Notes: a model not told the origin generated them from the letters alone. A DNA stretch of 64,000 nucleotides from Eopsaltria australis (GCA_034509425.1 JAVTVJ010000985.1:434001-498000); one strand, 5' to 3'; counted from the first letter of the stretch, positions 1 through 13,670 are shown. Numbers and translations are program-made.

Positions 1-3000
1 ATAATATCTCTGAACCTTGCTTCAGAAGCACACAACAGCATATTATGCTGAGATCATCAGCAAAAATATTGACCCCAGGTTGACTTCTAACATTTCTGAG
101 GAGTCCACTGAAACACTTCCTCAAGGGATGATTTTTGGTTTTGTTAACCTCCCTACAGGCAAACCTTCATCCCTTTATTCTTGTACAAATTCCCACCTTT
201 TTCTCTTGAAATATTAACTTCCTACATGTCATTGCATCAAATTCCACTACATTCCAAAGATAAGAGATGTGGAGCATTTTCCTTGCCCAGGATACTAATC
301 GTGTATTTCTGTGAAAAATGCTTGATGAGACAGCTTGCCATTCTCACACTGTTGCATGTTTAGTCCATTTACAACTTACCCATATTTTTTTCAGTAAAGA
401 CTAATTTGAGCCTTATCTATTACAAAGTCTTAACTCTTGCTTAAATGAGGTGTTTTCCCAACTCATTTCCCCTTGTAATGTTTCTTTTTTGAGCCTATAT
501 TAATATTCTGTTGAACTGTGTTCTGGTCTCCAGATTGATGGTACCTTCCTCTGGATGAAAAATCCACTGTAAATTCTCACTGCTTGATATGTGGTTTCAT
601 TTCCCAACTCCTTCAGAATTCTGGAATAAAAAATACCCTTCTCCCTAGTGGAAAAAGCCCAAACCAAAACTCTAAATAATTTAATTGTGGGGTTTTTTTT
701 AATGCATTAAAGCTTATTATGTATCTTACACTCAGGTAAAATACTGATTTTTGGACTCATACTTGCATTATGCCCTTATGTTTTTCTTGTAATTTCCTAT
801 GAATAGAACTTTAACCTTTTTACTAATAGTAACAAGCTCAAAAAAGGTATTATCTTTTTTGTCTGACTGCTATTGTTTCTAGAGCCAGTTTCAGGCAACC
901 ACACAACATATGCTGCTCTGAAGTCACTGACCCGGCAAATCTTCAAAGTTAATAAACTCCTTTCCTGTCCTTTCATTCTCTTCTCTCTCTCCCTTCTGTT
1001 TTTGTTCTCTTTAATTATAGGAATAGAGTGAGTGGGAGTATCTGTGTTTTAATTTCTTTTGGCTGATTTAGCTTAACTTGTTTCTCCTTCCTTTAGTTGA
1101 ACAAATTCTTCAGTATTTTTTTATATAATTTCAAATAAAATCCAGAACCTTAGTGACATTGTTCTCCTCTGTGGTAGTAAATCCCTATGAAAATAAATCT
1201 CTACAGAAATATGCTTCTGATACAGGTTGATTATTGTTATACTAATTTGGCAAGAAACAGTGTACATAACAGGGAGAACTGGAATAGCCATGCATTCCAT
1301 CTTCCCAGATGATTCTGAGCGCACCCCGGAACCGCAGCTCCACTTTGCCAAGAGTGATGTTGCTACCTTGAGAATTAACTTTGGGAATTGCTGCTACACT
1401 AAGCATCAGTATGAGTTGCTCAGCATTCTGCCAGCTGTGCTTTTAGGAAAGTATGAATTTAAGGTAGATGAATATGGAAAAGCCACAAGCTGTTCAGCAC
1501 TTTTGCTGCAGATCAGTGCTGCCCACTTTTCCAGACAGACTGGCAGATTAGTCACCAGTTTGTAACACAGGAATGCAACTCCACAGTATTGAATTCCACC
1601 CTAGAAAACAGCCTGGCTCAAGATAGCACACTACAACCACTTCTAGCTCCTGTTGTCTCTGTGTACCAGTCAGATGTAACTTCCCTGATCCCTAAGATCA
1701 GGAACTTCTTTCTAAGAGCTATAATGATGGAAGTTGTATTGTATAATGAGTTGTAGAATGTAAGTAATGCCTCTAGTAAACATATGGTCAAATGGTTAGC
1801 AGTCCTTTGTTTGAAAGATGGGATTTCCTGATTGACCAGAACTTGCAAAAATTATTAATATTTCATGGTCTAAATAAAAGGATTTACTGAGTAGGATTCT
1901 GCCTGGGAAGGTCTTGGGTGATGTACTAGTTAATATTTTCATTCTGATATAGATGATGGAAGTGAAAGCATATCTACTACATTTGTGAGCAGTGCCAAGT
2001 GAGCACTTCAAGGCAGCAAAAACCTTGAAGAATTCAAAATAATCTCATCACAATGAAACTATGTCCCTTCTCAATGTCAAAAACCTCATGATACAGGAAG
2101 ACTCATTAACCACCCAGTAGAGTGGGCACTTACGTTACAGTGACTTTCTTGTCTGTAGTTTTTAAATGAAAATTTCCCATGTGTTAAGTTCAAGCCATGG
2201 AGGTTTTTAAGGAACTTTTTTTAATGCAGGGGAGCTCAACACTCATCATATCAAGGCTTTTACAAATATCTCCTTTTAGGAAAAGAAGCAGTAATTTGAA
2301 AGCTCTTTAGCCTTTAGTTACACGGGGGTGTCCTAATGGGACCTGTAGCATAGCTTAAGTTGTATCTGTCTTGTGGCCTTGTGAGATGTTTTATGGAAAA
2401 ATCCAAAGGGAGAAATGTTGACTGGGTTATTTCTACTGGAATATTTAAGCACTCTGCACTCCCCAGACTCAAATTAAATCAGCAATACGATGAAAAACTT
2501 CTAAGTCCCTAAAGATAAGTGAAATCTAATCTCTTCTCACTGAATACTGCAAGATCTAGTTGTGGTTTAATGGTATGAAAGAGTGTGCAGCTGCTTTCTC
2601 ACAAATAAAGAATAAATTCTTACCACAAACTCAGATTTCCTGGTTAGTTTTTTTCAGTTTTGAATAAGAAAACTCTCAAAATTTAAATCTTAGACAGAAT
2701 GACGGAGTGTCAGGGTCTGCCAGGCCTACCTGCAAATGGCCATTTCTTTTGATATTTTGATATACATTAAAAACTGCGTCATGGATTACTGCATACCCTT
2801 CTGGTTATTAGAATGTCAATTTTAAGTGCTTCTAGCCACAAAATAACTTACTTAAAGTTGCAGCTGTGAGAAATTTGCTTTATCATACCCACAAGAGGCC
2901 TGTCCTGGAGCAATGGTTCTGGTATTGTGTTCTGGATGTGTTAGTTTTCTGCCAGAAGAAAGCATATTTTCAGCAGGCTATGGTAGTTTGTTTTCAGATC

Positions 3001-3881
3001 TTTGCTAAGAAATCCTGTAGTTCTGCTACACTCAGATTCTTCACAGCTACCTGCACATGATAAGGAACAAACCCTGTGTGAATGCTTGAACCAGAAAGAG
3101 AAGTAGCCAGGAGGCAGGGATGGGTGGGCATGGGCTAGAGTGTGTGTGGGGTGATAGGGGGATTGCAGCAGCAAGCTGGGCTACCCAAACACCAGTGGAG
3201 TTGAGGTATTGGCTTGTCTGATAAACAGTTAACCAGGCTTTCACTGTACAAAGGCCTCATGAAAATAAATAAATTCACTCACTCTGAAATTTAAGTATTT
3301 AGTGCTGATTGCTCTAAAGGAGCCCTAAGGGAAATTTGAAATTCTGTCTTCAGAGCAGGACTTGAATAATGTTATAAGTACATGAGAACAATGAGGGGAA
3401 AAAAAAGTAAACAGCTGCTTTTGAAATAAGTACCATCCATTCTGCGCTGTGAATAAATCAGGGATCACTGTGAAAAAGATGGTATATGATCATATGTTTA
3501 AACTCTCTCTTACTTTATATTCCTTGAAGCACTGCATTAACACTGTGCAGAAATTTGTAATCTAAAGTGCTTTCCTCTTTCATTTCTTTAATTCTTAGCA
3601 CAGCTCTAAAGTATCAGGTCCCAACATGATGAGCAAATGAGGAGCTATGGGTGCTGCCCTTACAGCCACTCTCTGTCTCCAGCACAGCCCTATTCACAGC
3701 ACTGAACGCTGTGCCAAAAAAAACAACAAATTTTAAGAGAAAATAAGGAATTGCCAACGGTATTCAAGGAAAATGAAGACAACCTGATGCTAAAAAAATA
3801 CCCAGGAAGGTATAAAAACAACACATCACATATTTTGAACCAACGAAGAACATTTCTGTATATTGTGTTGCAGAATACAGT
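1..3881. other. AT-rich unique sequence, no gene recognised
   Basis: No repeat family, RNA gene or convincing exon was recognised here. The longest open frame is 1227-1565 on the plus strand (112 codons); it is described separately. The stretch 3118-3175 is G-rich on the plus strand and gives a proline- and histidine-rich open frame on the minus strand that looks like composition only. The right edge abuts a minus-strand ERVL-type LTR. Confidence 0.6.
1227..1565 (+). other. 112-codon open frame, not recognised
   Basis: This is one of the longer open frames in the window outside recognised repeats and pyrimidine tracts. It starts at an ATG within AT-rich sequence and passes through a locally GC-richer patch near 1319-1350 that contains CpG (GCGCACCCCGG). 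The predicted residues are mixed, with no signal peptide, membrane segment or motif I recognise. No splice acceptor and donor frame it clearly, and no core promoter or poly(A) signal is evident in phase with it. The overlapping minus-strand frame 1121-1351 is equally undistinguished. A chance open frame is the most likely explanation; a decayed exon or retrocopy is possible but unsupported. Confidence 0.1.
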
Positions 3882-4482
3882 TGTTTTTTTAACCTCAGCC
3901 GCCAACTAAGAACCACACAGCTGCTCACTCACACCTGCCACCAGAGGGATGAAGGAGAATATTAGGGGAAACAAAGCAAATGTCATGAATTGAGATAAAG
4001 AAAGTTTAACAAGTAAAGCAAAAGCCACACATGCAAGCAAGGCAAAGGAGGGAATTCTTTCATCCCTGCCTATGGGCAGGCAGGTGTTCAGCCATCCCCG
4101 GGAGATCTGGGCTCCATCACACCTAACTGTGACTTGAGAAGACAGTTGTCACCACTCTGCATGTCTTCCTCTTCCTTCTTCTTCAGCTTTAAATACTCCT
4201 GCCATACAGTATGAGGTATCCCTTTAGTCCATTGGGGTCAGCTTTCCTGTTAAAATCCTGTTGAAATCCTTTAGTGTTCCTTCATAAATCCTTGTGCACC
4301 CCCAACCTGCTCACTGTTAGGGTGGGATGAGAGGCAGGAAAGGCCTTGGCTCAGAGCAAGCAATGTGCAACAATAACTAAAACATCCCTGCTTTGTCAAC
4401 ACTTTTTCCAGCAAAAATCCAAAACAGAGCCCCATGCTAGCAGCTATGAGGAAAATTAACTCTATTCCAGCCAAAACCAGCA
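3882..4482 (-). mobile_element. Solo LTR, avian ERVL-type family
   Basis: Read on the minus strand, the element starts near 4482 with TGCTGGTTTTGGCTGG and continues with GAGTTAATTTTC, as in the ERVL-type LTRs of birds. It then carries the U3 block CTGACCCCAATGGACTAAAG, which corresponds to CTGACCCCAACTGACCAAAG in the family as I recall it. A TATA-like TATTTAAA lies at 4188-4195. The 3' part ends near 3882 with GGCGGCTGAGGTTAAAA. No gag, pol or primer-binding site adjoins it, so it is a solo LTR. The candidate 5-bp flanks (ACAGT at 3877-3881 and TAGTA at 4483-4487) do not match, so the ends are imprecise or the duplication has decayed. It is the same family as the plus-strand LTR at 51698-52270 and looks more diverged. 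Confidence 0.82.
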
Positions 4483-5071
4483 TAGTAGCCTATTGCATCT
4501 CAGTAATAGCATAAAATGAGGTGAATGTTACAGCACTGTTATCATTTAATAGATCAACTGCACAAATGTCATTGCTTATACACATTTACTGAAACAAATA
4601 CACCTTGAAATGAACAGAATTAATCAACAGGTCACCCCTACCTCTGCCTTTCAGAGGAAGCTAAATCAGTTCCCTACATGCAGCTGCAGGAACAGAGTAC
4701 CAAGCAGGGAGTTTAGTATGCAAGCAGCTGCTGTTCTGCTTCTGCCTAAGTGAGAAAACATGACGGTTTCAACAAGCTGTTAGTAACTCTGTGTATGTGC
4801 TGTGTAATGTATTATGCAAATTCACTCCTTTAAACATTAATTTGAGGTCAGTCTGGGAAAATGCCAATATTCTTATAGTTAGATGAGAAACTGCACTTTG
4901 ATAAGGTTAGCTACTAATTTTGTTAATTTATTATTGCAACCCATATTAAACCATTTGATCTTGTCATTGCAAATACCAATTTTCTTACACTTTAATCACT
5001 TCAGTCTTTATTAAAATTTGTACCAGCCTGTTCAGTCAATAATTGAACAAACAAAAGCCTGCACTCAAGTT

Positions 5072-5083
5072 AACGGCGCCGTT
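5072..5083. repeat. 12-bp perfect palindrome
   Basis: AACGGCGCCGTT is an exact self-complementary 12-mer containing CG twice. Such CpG-bearing words are rare in this AT-rich neighbourhood. No gene or promoter is visible beside it. Confidence 0.9.
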
Positions 5084-5765
5084 TTCTTCCCTGTGTAACT
5101 GCTACCAAATAGTGGCCAGCTGGGCTTGTTGTGGGGCTGAATGCCCAGAGTTTTCAGGAATGACTGAGCAAAACAATGCTGTATAGGCTGAGGCCAAGCA
5201 GTGTTAAGAAGAATTGGACTTGAAATGGCACACTACATATACATATTTGGAAGACAGGAAGACTGATTATCTCAGCTGAGAATTGATTGTGACTAAACTG
5301 GTAGCTAAGGTGAGATATAAGCTTGTGGTTTGGCTGTTCTTAGTGAAGTGATGGGTGTTGACAGATTGAAGTCAGAGGGTATACAGATCACAGTGCATTT
5401 CAGTTGGCTCTGACAGTTACGTGGCATTGCACGTGAAGTAATTCTGCCTGGAGGGCCTGCTTAGTTTGCAATCAAGTTAACTCATTAAGAAATACACTGT
5501 CAGTATGCTAGAAGACTAAAACCAACATGAAAGAGCAATGTGTATTTTTCAAATTTTTTTTGGTAGCTGCAGTTCAGTGGCATTGCTAGACTGTACAATA
5601 TTGTCACTTGACTGATAACATATTTGCTATTTGCAGTATGGTTGGGGTTCTTTTCCCATACTGCCTTTTGCAGATCAATTAAGACATGAATCTAATGTGC
5701 CAGTCTAATCTTTGTTAAGGAAACAGTTTCTGGTTTGTGGGGAGACAGACTAGACGACCTTGTAG

Positions 5766-5815
5766 GAACACTATTGGAAAATATCTGTATGAACACTATG
5801 GGAAAATGTAGAAAC
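5766..5815. repeat. 25-bp tandem duplication, two copies
   Basis: Two adjacent units begin GAACACTATTGGAAAATA and GAACACTATGGGAAAATG. The first 17 bases are nearly identical and the ends diverge. This looks like an old local duplication. Confidence 0.7.
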
Positions 5816-8023
5816 AGTATAGGAATATGAAGCAATTTTCCAATTTTAGAGAGGAATGTCATGAATGAATGAAGCAAATGCCAGTATTCTTAGGCTGTGT
5901 TTATCCTGCTGTGCAAAGATTTGAGGGCTCAGGGAGTGATGGTGACTTAACAGCTGTTGAGGAAGGAAAAGGGATAAAATTTCATCTCATGCAAATCTTT
6001 TGTCAGCAAAATTCTGCATGTGATGTGGCCAGTCATAAACATTGATCATTTACTACTGAAAAACCCCCATTCATGCGGAGTCTGCTTTTCCGCAGAATGA
6101 CAGAATTACCAAAGCACAGGCTGCCACCATCCAAATGATAAATACGAGCCTGACTGAGAGTTGTGCAGTCAGAAGAGTTAATTTTCAATGAAAATCCTTC
6201 ACAAATGTCCTGACTCCAGTCTGTGTGCAGTTTATGGCAGAACAATTGCTAAACAGTTCTAGTTGTGAACACTCAGAAACTATGTTTACTTTTAAAAACA
6301 AAGCCTGCCTTTGCAAACTGTACATGTACCTGAGGTGCTCTCCTTCTTTATCCTTTCTCCACATGGGTCTTCACATGGCAGAACTTAACTAATAACTCTT
6401 CCAGTCTCAAAATCTTTCTCCAGCCTTGTATTTTTTTCCTTTTTATTTCCTTGCCTCCACACATCTCCTACCAGTCTTCCTTGCTGACCCCTCTGCTGCC
6501 ATTTTTCATTGTATTTCTGCTCATTTTTTTCCACCACCATTTTCCTGTCATGTCTTTCCCTCTTCTGTTCTCTGTACCCTAGTTGTTAACCTCATTCTGA
6601 GCAAATGAAGATCTGAAAATTTTCAGACTATTAGACTGAAGGCAGAGAATCAACTTAAGACCTTTCTGTTTCAGTGGTTAAACCTGTCAAAACTGAAGCA
6701 ATTAGAAATGGGGGTTTTTTTGCAATTTCCTTATAATCTAGCAGTATTTGCATGAAAAGATGAAAATTGAAATGAAGCTCTTGGGTACATAAGACACCGT
6801 TATTGTATTGGCATGACAGAATAAAAATACTGAATTCAGTAGTAGTTATAATTAATTATTACTCAGGAGGGTCTCTGAGATCCTGAATTATGAACAGAAA
6901 CATTCTTCTAAATTATCCAAAAGTATACAGTGCCCTAATAAGGTTTGTTGGAGTTTTTAATGATGCCAAGCACAAAGTCCCTGATCCTTCTATATTCAAG
7001 CCAAATTTCATGCTTTGCACTGCATCTCTTTTATTAGATTTGTTCAGATTTACTTAGTGCACCACTTAAAATAGGTTTCTATTAACATTTTACCCTGTGG
7101 TTTACTATATCTCTTTATATGCTCTCACATATTTGAAATGCAGTGTCTGTCCTTGTGCTGTGGATCTTTGAGATGCAAGCTGGCTGTAAATTTGAATGTG
7201 TGATCCTGAAGTTCTGATAGGTCAACATTTGTTTTCATCTTGAAATGGGGTTACGTGTTTAGTGCATCAGAAGTTTGCATTATATGCTTTTAAAAAGAAG
7301 TAATCTTGAAATACAAATTTTGTTTGAGGAGCTGTGAGAGAAAAATAAACATAATAATAGAAAATTCTGTACCTGTTCTATTTGGTTTTGCATTTGGTTT
7401 TGAGAACCAATGAGAGATACAAGCCATCTATGCAGCATTTTAATAAACAACCCCAACAACTTGTAAAAAAAATCACTTGACTACATTAAAGAGTTGTAGT
7501 CATCATGTAAGAAAGTTTAGAAAAATATGAAAAGAACTGTACTGAGAAACTAGTCTTTCAAAAAATTTTGGTTTGGATTACTTCCCAAAAAATTAAACTT
7601 CTTTTTACCCTTAAAATGGTTTAATAAAAAGTGAATACTACATTAGTGGTAAATAGAGTTTTTTGAAACATTTCTCCCCATTCTTAATAAATGAGAATAT
7701 TTTCATGTTTTCTTTAGATGCTTGAGAGTAATATGGACATAATTCTCCTATGTTAATTAGACTTTAATTTTTCAATATACTTGTATAACTTTGGAATAAT
7801 TTATGTTAATGTTTATTTACTTCTGTAGAGGCAAAAATATATATGTACACAAATTTATTATTCGAGATGTAGGGTGCACTTTCTCAGATAATGATTCCCA
7901 GTTTGAGGAGAATAGGCTTTCTGTTTTCAATTTTGCATGAGGAATGTGGTACATGCTGTAAAATTGCTGATCAATATTTGATGAATACTAATTTTCAGTT
8001 AAGTCATTTTGGAAGTGAAAGAA

Positions 8024-8047
8024 TTTTTTTTTTTTTTTTTTTTTTTT
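8024..8047. repeat. Poly(T) run of 24
   Basis: An uninterrupted run of 24 T on the plus strand is followed by AG and a second T8 block, then a GTTG/GTTAG-rich stretch to about 8080. CR1 elements do not end in poly(A), so this is not a CR1 tail. It is either a simple-repeat expansion or the tail of an unrecognised minus-strand retrocopy. Confidence 0.9.
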
Positions 8048-8079
8048 AGTTTTTTTTAGTTTGTTGGTTGGTTAGTTGA

Positions 8080-8945
8080 GGTTTTCTTAGTTTTCTTTTC
8101 TGAAGTTTTCAAAAGCACCACAGTTTCACTAGCACAATTGTTTAAGGAAACCTTAAAAATGAACTTGAATATTACAATAAAACTAATTTCAGTCTGCAAA
8201 AGTAGCGCCTGTATGTTTAGCAAAATATTTAGGTGCATAACTCGAAGTTTACAGAGGTAATGATTATTGATATAAGTTGTTCCATTAGAAAACAGACACT
8301 ATAATGTCTGCGCTAGTCATGAACAAAACCATACAAATTAAGTGCTTTACAAAATGTGCTAATCAGAAACTATTAACGCAACATGCTCACCAATAATTTT
8401 GGATAATGGATGTCTGAGAATCTTGCCATTTGTTTGGGGCCAATTTTCAAAGAAACAGGAATATTTGTCAAACAAATTGGCTCATTATGAATCATATGGT
8501 CTGTTTTCCTTGGATATGCAGTTGGCTTTAATAAATCTATCCTTTGAAAATACCTGAGCTCTCTCAGACTACCAGTCTGCTACTACTTTAGAGACTTCAG
8601 ACTTAACATTTCCTGAAGACAGATTTTATAAAAATCAAAGGATGTTTCACCTCCCACTAAATATAAGTAAGCAGACGTTGCAGAAGAATTATTTAGCAGT
8701 AGTTTCTAAGGACCAATGTTTATATTCTGATATTAGACACATGAAACATTTAATAGAAGAGTGTGTTTTCATGGCTTACATTATGGACTCATTTGAATTA
8801 CTACTCTGTCATGTTGAGGTATTTTAATAAAGCGTGCAATACATAATTAAATAACATATATCTAGATATGAATTATATACACAATATTAATGTAATATAT
8901 AGAAATATATGATGTACTATTGTGTAGTTATATAGTTATTTGTAT
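8080..8945. other. AT-rich sequence flanking a CR1 insertion
   Basis: No gene was recognised. From about 8826 to 8945 the sequence is almost entirely A and T, with repeated ATATA words, and it directly precedes the truncated 5' end of the CR1 at 8948. Confidence 0.6.
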
Positions 8946-8947
8946 TT

Positions 8948-9647
8948 TTGGAGGCTGGAAAACTGCCCGGCAGAAAAGGACCCAGGGCATCTGGTCACCA
9001 GCAGCTGAACATGAGCCAGCGTGTGTCCAGGGGGCCAAGAAGGCCAAGGGCATCCTGGCCTGTGTCAGCCATAGTGGGGCAGCAGGAGCAGGGCAGGGAC
9101 CATGGCCCTGTGCTGGGCAGTGCTGAGGCCGCAGCTGGAGTGCTGTGCCCAGTTCTGGGCCCCTCCATTCAAGAAGGACCTTGAGGGGCTGGAGCGTGTC
9201 CAGAGAAGGGAACAGAGCTGGAGCAGGGTCTGGAGCACAAGTCCAACGAGGAGCAGCTGAGGGAGCTGGAGGTGTTTATCCTGCAGGGAAGGAGGCTCAG
9301 ATGGGACCTTCTCTCTCTCTACCTCTCCGATAGAGTGAGTGAGGTGAGTGTAGTGAGGTGAGGGTCAGGTTCTTCTCCCAAGCAACCTGTGACAGGACAA
9401 GATGAAACAGCCTCAAGTTGCACCAGGGGAGGTTTAGATGGATATTAGGGAAAATTTTTCACTGAATGTGTTGCCAAGTACTGGAAGAGGTTGCCCATGG
9501 AAGTGATGGAGTCACCATCCTGAAAGAGTTGAAAAATCATGTAGGTATGGTGCTCAGGGATTGTGTAGTGGTAGATGTGGCAGTACTGGATGAATTGTTG
9601 GACTTGAGGATCCTGGAGGTCTCTTCCAAACTAAATGATTCTATGAT
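8948..9647 (+). mobile_element. CR1 LINE, 5'-truncated, plus strand
   Basis: The copy begins inside the C-terminal part of ORF2. A frame at 9030-9075 still reads as the conserved CR1 segment AKKAKGILACVS. It then runs through the recognisable 3' blocks GTCCAGAGAAGGG, GGAGCACAAGTC and GGGGAGGTTTAGATGGATAT. It ends in TCTTCCAAACTAAATGATTC followed by TATGATT, the characteristic CR1 3' terminus. Most of the element (5' UTR, ORF1, endonuclease and RT core) is absent, as is usual for CR1. Frame shifts and stops show it is inactive. No target duplication is expected or seen. The local GC is much higher than in the flanks. Confidence 0.93.
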
Positions 9648-12600
9648 TTTTTTATTATATGGTATATAAACACTACTTTTCAGGATGAACTAGAACCCTT
9701 TTTTATTATTTTTCCCATGACCTATCTTTCTCACACCAGAAAAATCTCTTAGAGGGGTTTGAAAGATTTTAATCTTTCAAATAGTATAGTCTACTGCTAT
9801 AGACTTCACCTTGGTTCTGGAAATCACGTATCGATGACTTTTTTAACCTGTAAGATGGAATTTCTATCACACTTACATGGGATTTAAACAGAAATGTATG
9901 CTGGTAGTTCAACATAGGATGTGAAATAGACAACTTCAGGAAATATTCTCAAATTGTAAGGGTACCAGTCTGGAAAAACATGGAATTACATCATCACTAT
10001 GGTTTGAGCAGTTATAAAGTTCTGTGCTTTTACTTTCAAAACTATCTGTATGAATAATCGGAAGGTAGATGACAAAGGTATTTAGATAAAACCTTCTTCA
10101 TTTCTCACTGTCACAGACACCACATCAATGTTACATGAGACAGAGTTGACTAAATATTTCTGAGCAATGTCATAATTCAGTAAATCACATTTAAAATAAT
10201 GGCATGTTCTACCTGAAATTTTCCTCTTCTTCCGTATCTCCATCCAAAAGGTGTATATTAATATTTCCTGCTGTTTTTTCATTTAGTCCTAGAGCTGAAA
10301 TTTGTCTAAAAACAAAAATCCTTATTTTTTCATCACATCAATTGTCTTTCACTTGCATCATCATTCTGGAATGTTAATTTTCTTTCCTTTGAAGGTACAA
10401 TATTTTAGTAGTGCAACAGGAAGTAATTGACAACCACTCTGTTTTTTTTGACATTTTGGGGAATGGAGCAATATAGTAACTAATTTCTGAGAGGAACATC
10501 TTTAAGCATTTGAATGAAGTATTACAGAAAAACCTTTCAGTAAATAAAATATAATGACTGTATGCTGTTTAATCAAAAAGCACTGATTATCAAGGTACTG
10601 AGAATACTACTTAAAATGGATTTTTCTTGAATAATAACATAAGAAAAAGAGATTGGGTTTTTTTTCCTCAAATTATGGTACATTTTTAACGTTTGTTTTT
10701 GTTCTGATTTGGGAAAAATAAACATTTAATTTAGAAACAAGGGGATTTTTTGTAAAGCACATTACAGTGAGCAAATTTAATGTGGCAAGTCACAATGTAA
10801 AGTGAAAACATAATAAATATAAAATTTCAAAGCAAAGAAGAATAACACTCTCAATAAGACACTCTTCTAAAATTGGCATATCTTGACCTTTTCAGGTTCT
10901 TTCAATTAACTCAAAAATCCTATTAGCTTTTAAGTATAAATATCACAAATTATACAGTTATAAATTAAAATGTATATTTTAAATTGTCCATCTGTGAAAA
11001 CACCATGAAGTGTTATAAAAATGTTGCAAAGACTGTTATAGGCAGTCTGATTGTGCAAGATTACTTGTGTGTCATTGAGCAACTTCATTATATCATATTA
11101 AATGAATATTTCTAATATGAAATCTATTTTTTAAAGAGTCAGTAAATGCATTTCTGTTAATTTTTTTTATTTTAGGGTAAACTGCATAAAGCAGTAATTG
11201 TTACTTTGATCTAATCTGTAAGGCATGGTGACCATGTTAGAATTAGTATTACACTGGACACATGAAAAAACAGTGCTTTATGACTCCATTGTCTTCTGTC
11301 TTCAGTGCTTGTGTTTTCCCCTTAAAAAATATATATAATAACTACCTGAAATACTACCATATTGGGATTTTTCCTAAAGAGTTATACCAGGTCAATCCCA
11401 AATATAATTGCTTTTTTAAATGTTAGCTGCTGTGGGAAATTGGGATTTTAATTTACTGAGGGAAATAACTACTCAACCATGCAGTGTTTCTGACATGGAC
11501 TTGATCCTGGTATGATTTAGGAGGTGATAACTTTGATTCAATAGCTGGTACACTCATTGTAATTCACTGAAAGGTGACTGATTTGACATACAATGGTTGC
11601 AACTGAAAAGGTAATTCTCTTTTGGGTGCTTCCCTAGGTTAGGGAGAGAATCCACATCGCTAAAAGGTGAATATCACAGAAAATGATGACTTCTCCAAAG
11701 GTGGAATGAACTCTTGCAATGTGATCTCTGCACAAAATATTTGCTCTGATAAATGTATCTAGTTCATACTCTGATAGGAGATTTACCTTCGAATAGTCTT
11801 GTAGAGCTGCTTGGTGTTTGGTGCTGGCCAAGCCCAGAAAATAATTTAAATTTGAGGTGTGTCATAGAATTCTACTATTTCAGCTTCTGCAGTAACACAA
11901 TACTGCAGATTTCTTTCATAACATCACTGTGAAATGCAGTCTGGAGTTTTGTTATGTCTGTTGTTTCTGTAGCTAGAATGTTCACACTATACGCTAAATT
12001 AGGTTAATGTCCAGAGAGACAACACAGCAAATTCAGTCAGGTTTGTGAATGTTGTATCACACTTTTCATCAAAAGATGGTTTGAGTTTTGGTTTGAGCTT
12101 TTTCCATACAATCAATAGATGTAAAGAACTGAGATTTCTTTATGAAGTTGTGCCTTATCAATAACTGTAAAAAATAACCCCCAAGTTAAGCACTTTAAGT
12201 TATTATTACTTATAACTGAAGTTGCATACCTCATGCTTTCTTGAAAATATATGCCTTGACTTTAAAATCAGTGATTGGTGGGTGTGTCTTAAATTTCTGC
12301 TAGGTTTAGAAAAATAACTATGAAGTTTGGATTTATGAACACCTGATTTTGACAAAGGGGAAGATTATGTTCTTACATCAAGGTTACACTGGATTATATC
12401 ATCTGGCAGAGTGGAGTAAACCATTGAGTAGGGTTATTCTGAATTTATATTCATTTAAATGAGAGGATAGCTTATATCTCTTTTTTTGAGAGAATGTATA
12501 TATTTTTTACATTACTGACTCTTTTTTCCTTTTCCTGAATAAATCTGTGTTCACCATGCATGTATCAAGAGATTTTTTAGTCTCCTACTACATTTAATTT

Positions 12601-13355
12601 TCTTTGATTTTCACAACTCTGCATACATACCCAGTGTGGAAAACTCTTATACTGTCTTTTAAAATGTGAATCTAGTGCTTCTGAACAGATCAATATCCCC
12701 AGAGGCTAGAATGTTCTCTCTGTTCACGGAAAACACACAACCAAATGCAGGAAAGGTTTAAATTTTTGTCTGGCTTCCTTGTGAAACTAAAGCAAGGTCT
12801 GAATGGCAATCTCTACATCAGAGTATTTCATGTTCATTGAGATTTAGGAGTAAGTGCTGAATCTACCAAGGAAAGTGTATTTATTTGGCCTGGATGTGTG
12901 GTAACTGTGTGGCTAATACATTTCTGTTCAGGCTGCTAAGCAGCCATCTCATGGAAAGAATATATGAATTACCACTGAATTAAGCTAAATTTGAAGAATT
13001 CAATGATGATGCAGAGCATCCAGTCTCATGACTCATCCATTTTCTATTTATTAAAGTCTGGACATATGGGCAAGCCAGGACTTTTTTAATAGCAGAATTA
13101 CGAGTAAACTCTTTTCATTATTTTATTAATGTTTGTCTTTTTAGAGTCAAAGTAAAGAGCCAGAAGACTTCACATTTATATGCTGTATAAACATGTAGAA
13201 GAAAACCCCAATGTTTTTATGTGATTTAGTAGCCTATTCTGTTTTCAAGATTTGTTTGATTTAGTTTAGATGGGACATCTGTGGATGCCATCTAGCCAAT
13301 GCAAAGCAGGGATAATTTTCAAGTTGGAGAATGCTATTCATGACTTTGTATAACA
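9648..13355. other. AT-rich unique sequence
   Basis: No gene, RNA gene or repeat family was recognised in this stretch. Open frames are short and have no supporting splice or promoter context. Confidence 0.6.
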
Positions 13356-13359
13356 GAAT

Positions 13360-13600
13360 TTTGAAAAGCATCCAAGAATGCAGGTTCCACAACCTCTCTG
13401 AGCAATGTGTCCCTGCACTTACCTGCTTTTTCTGTGGAAAATTTTCCCTTCGTTTGCACTTGGATTATTGCAGATTTTGCCTATTGTCTGTGCACCTCTG
13501 ATCAGAGTTTGCCTCTGTAACACCCTACTAGGTAACTGATAAAATCAATCTCTGATTATTCTTTAGGCTTCCTCAGCATCTTGGTACCTCAGACAGATGG
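13360..13600 (-). mobile_element. Old CR1 fragment, minus strand
   Basis: On the plus strand the order of blocks matches the reverse complement of a CR1 3' region: an AATGCAGGTTCCACAACCTC block, then CAATGTGTCCCTGCACTTAC, then GTGGAAAATTTTCCCTTCG, and finally a GGCTTCCTCAGCATC block. These correspond to the recalled CR1 words for CCACAACCTCCCTGGGCAGC and the following 'lost contest' of diverged bases. Divergence is high and both ends are eroded. No open reading frame remains. Confidence 0.6.
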
Positions 13601-13668
13601 AAAGTACTGACCATTTAAGGTCAAAACCAGAGTTGACTAAGTGAATCCTACTTAGTATCTCAGTATTT

Positions 13669-13670
<2 letters not shown>

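Larger units (their letters stand above)
4483..8023. other. AT-rich unique sequence
   Basis: No gene or interspersed repeat was recognised. The stretch holds an exact 12-bp GC-containing palindrome at 5072-5083, a 25-bp tandem duplication at 5766-5815, and a T/C-rich patch around 6410-6600 that generates a spurious open frame. Confidence 0.6.
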
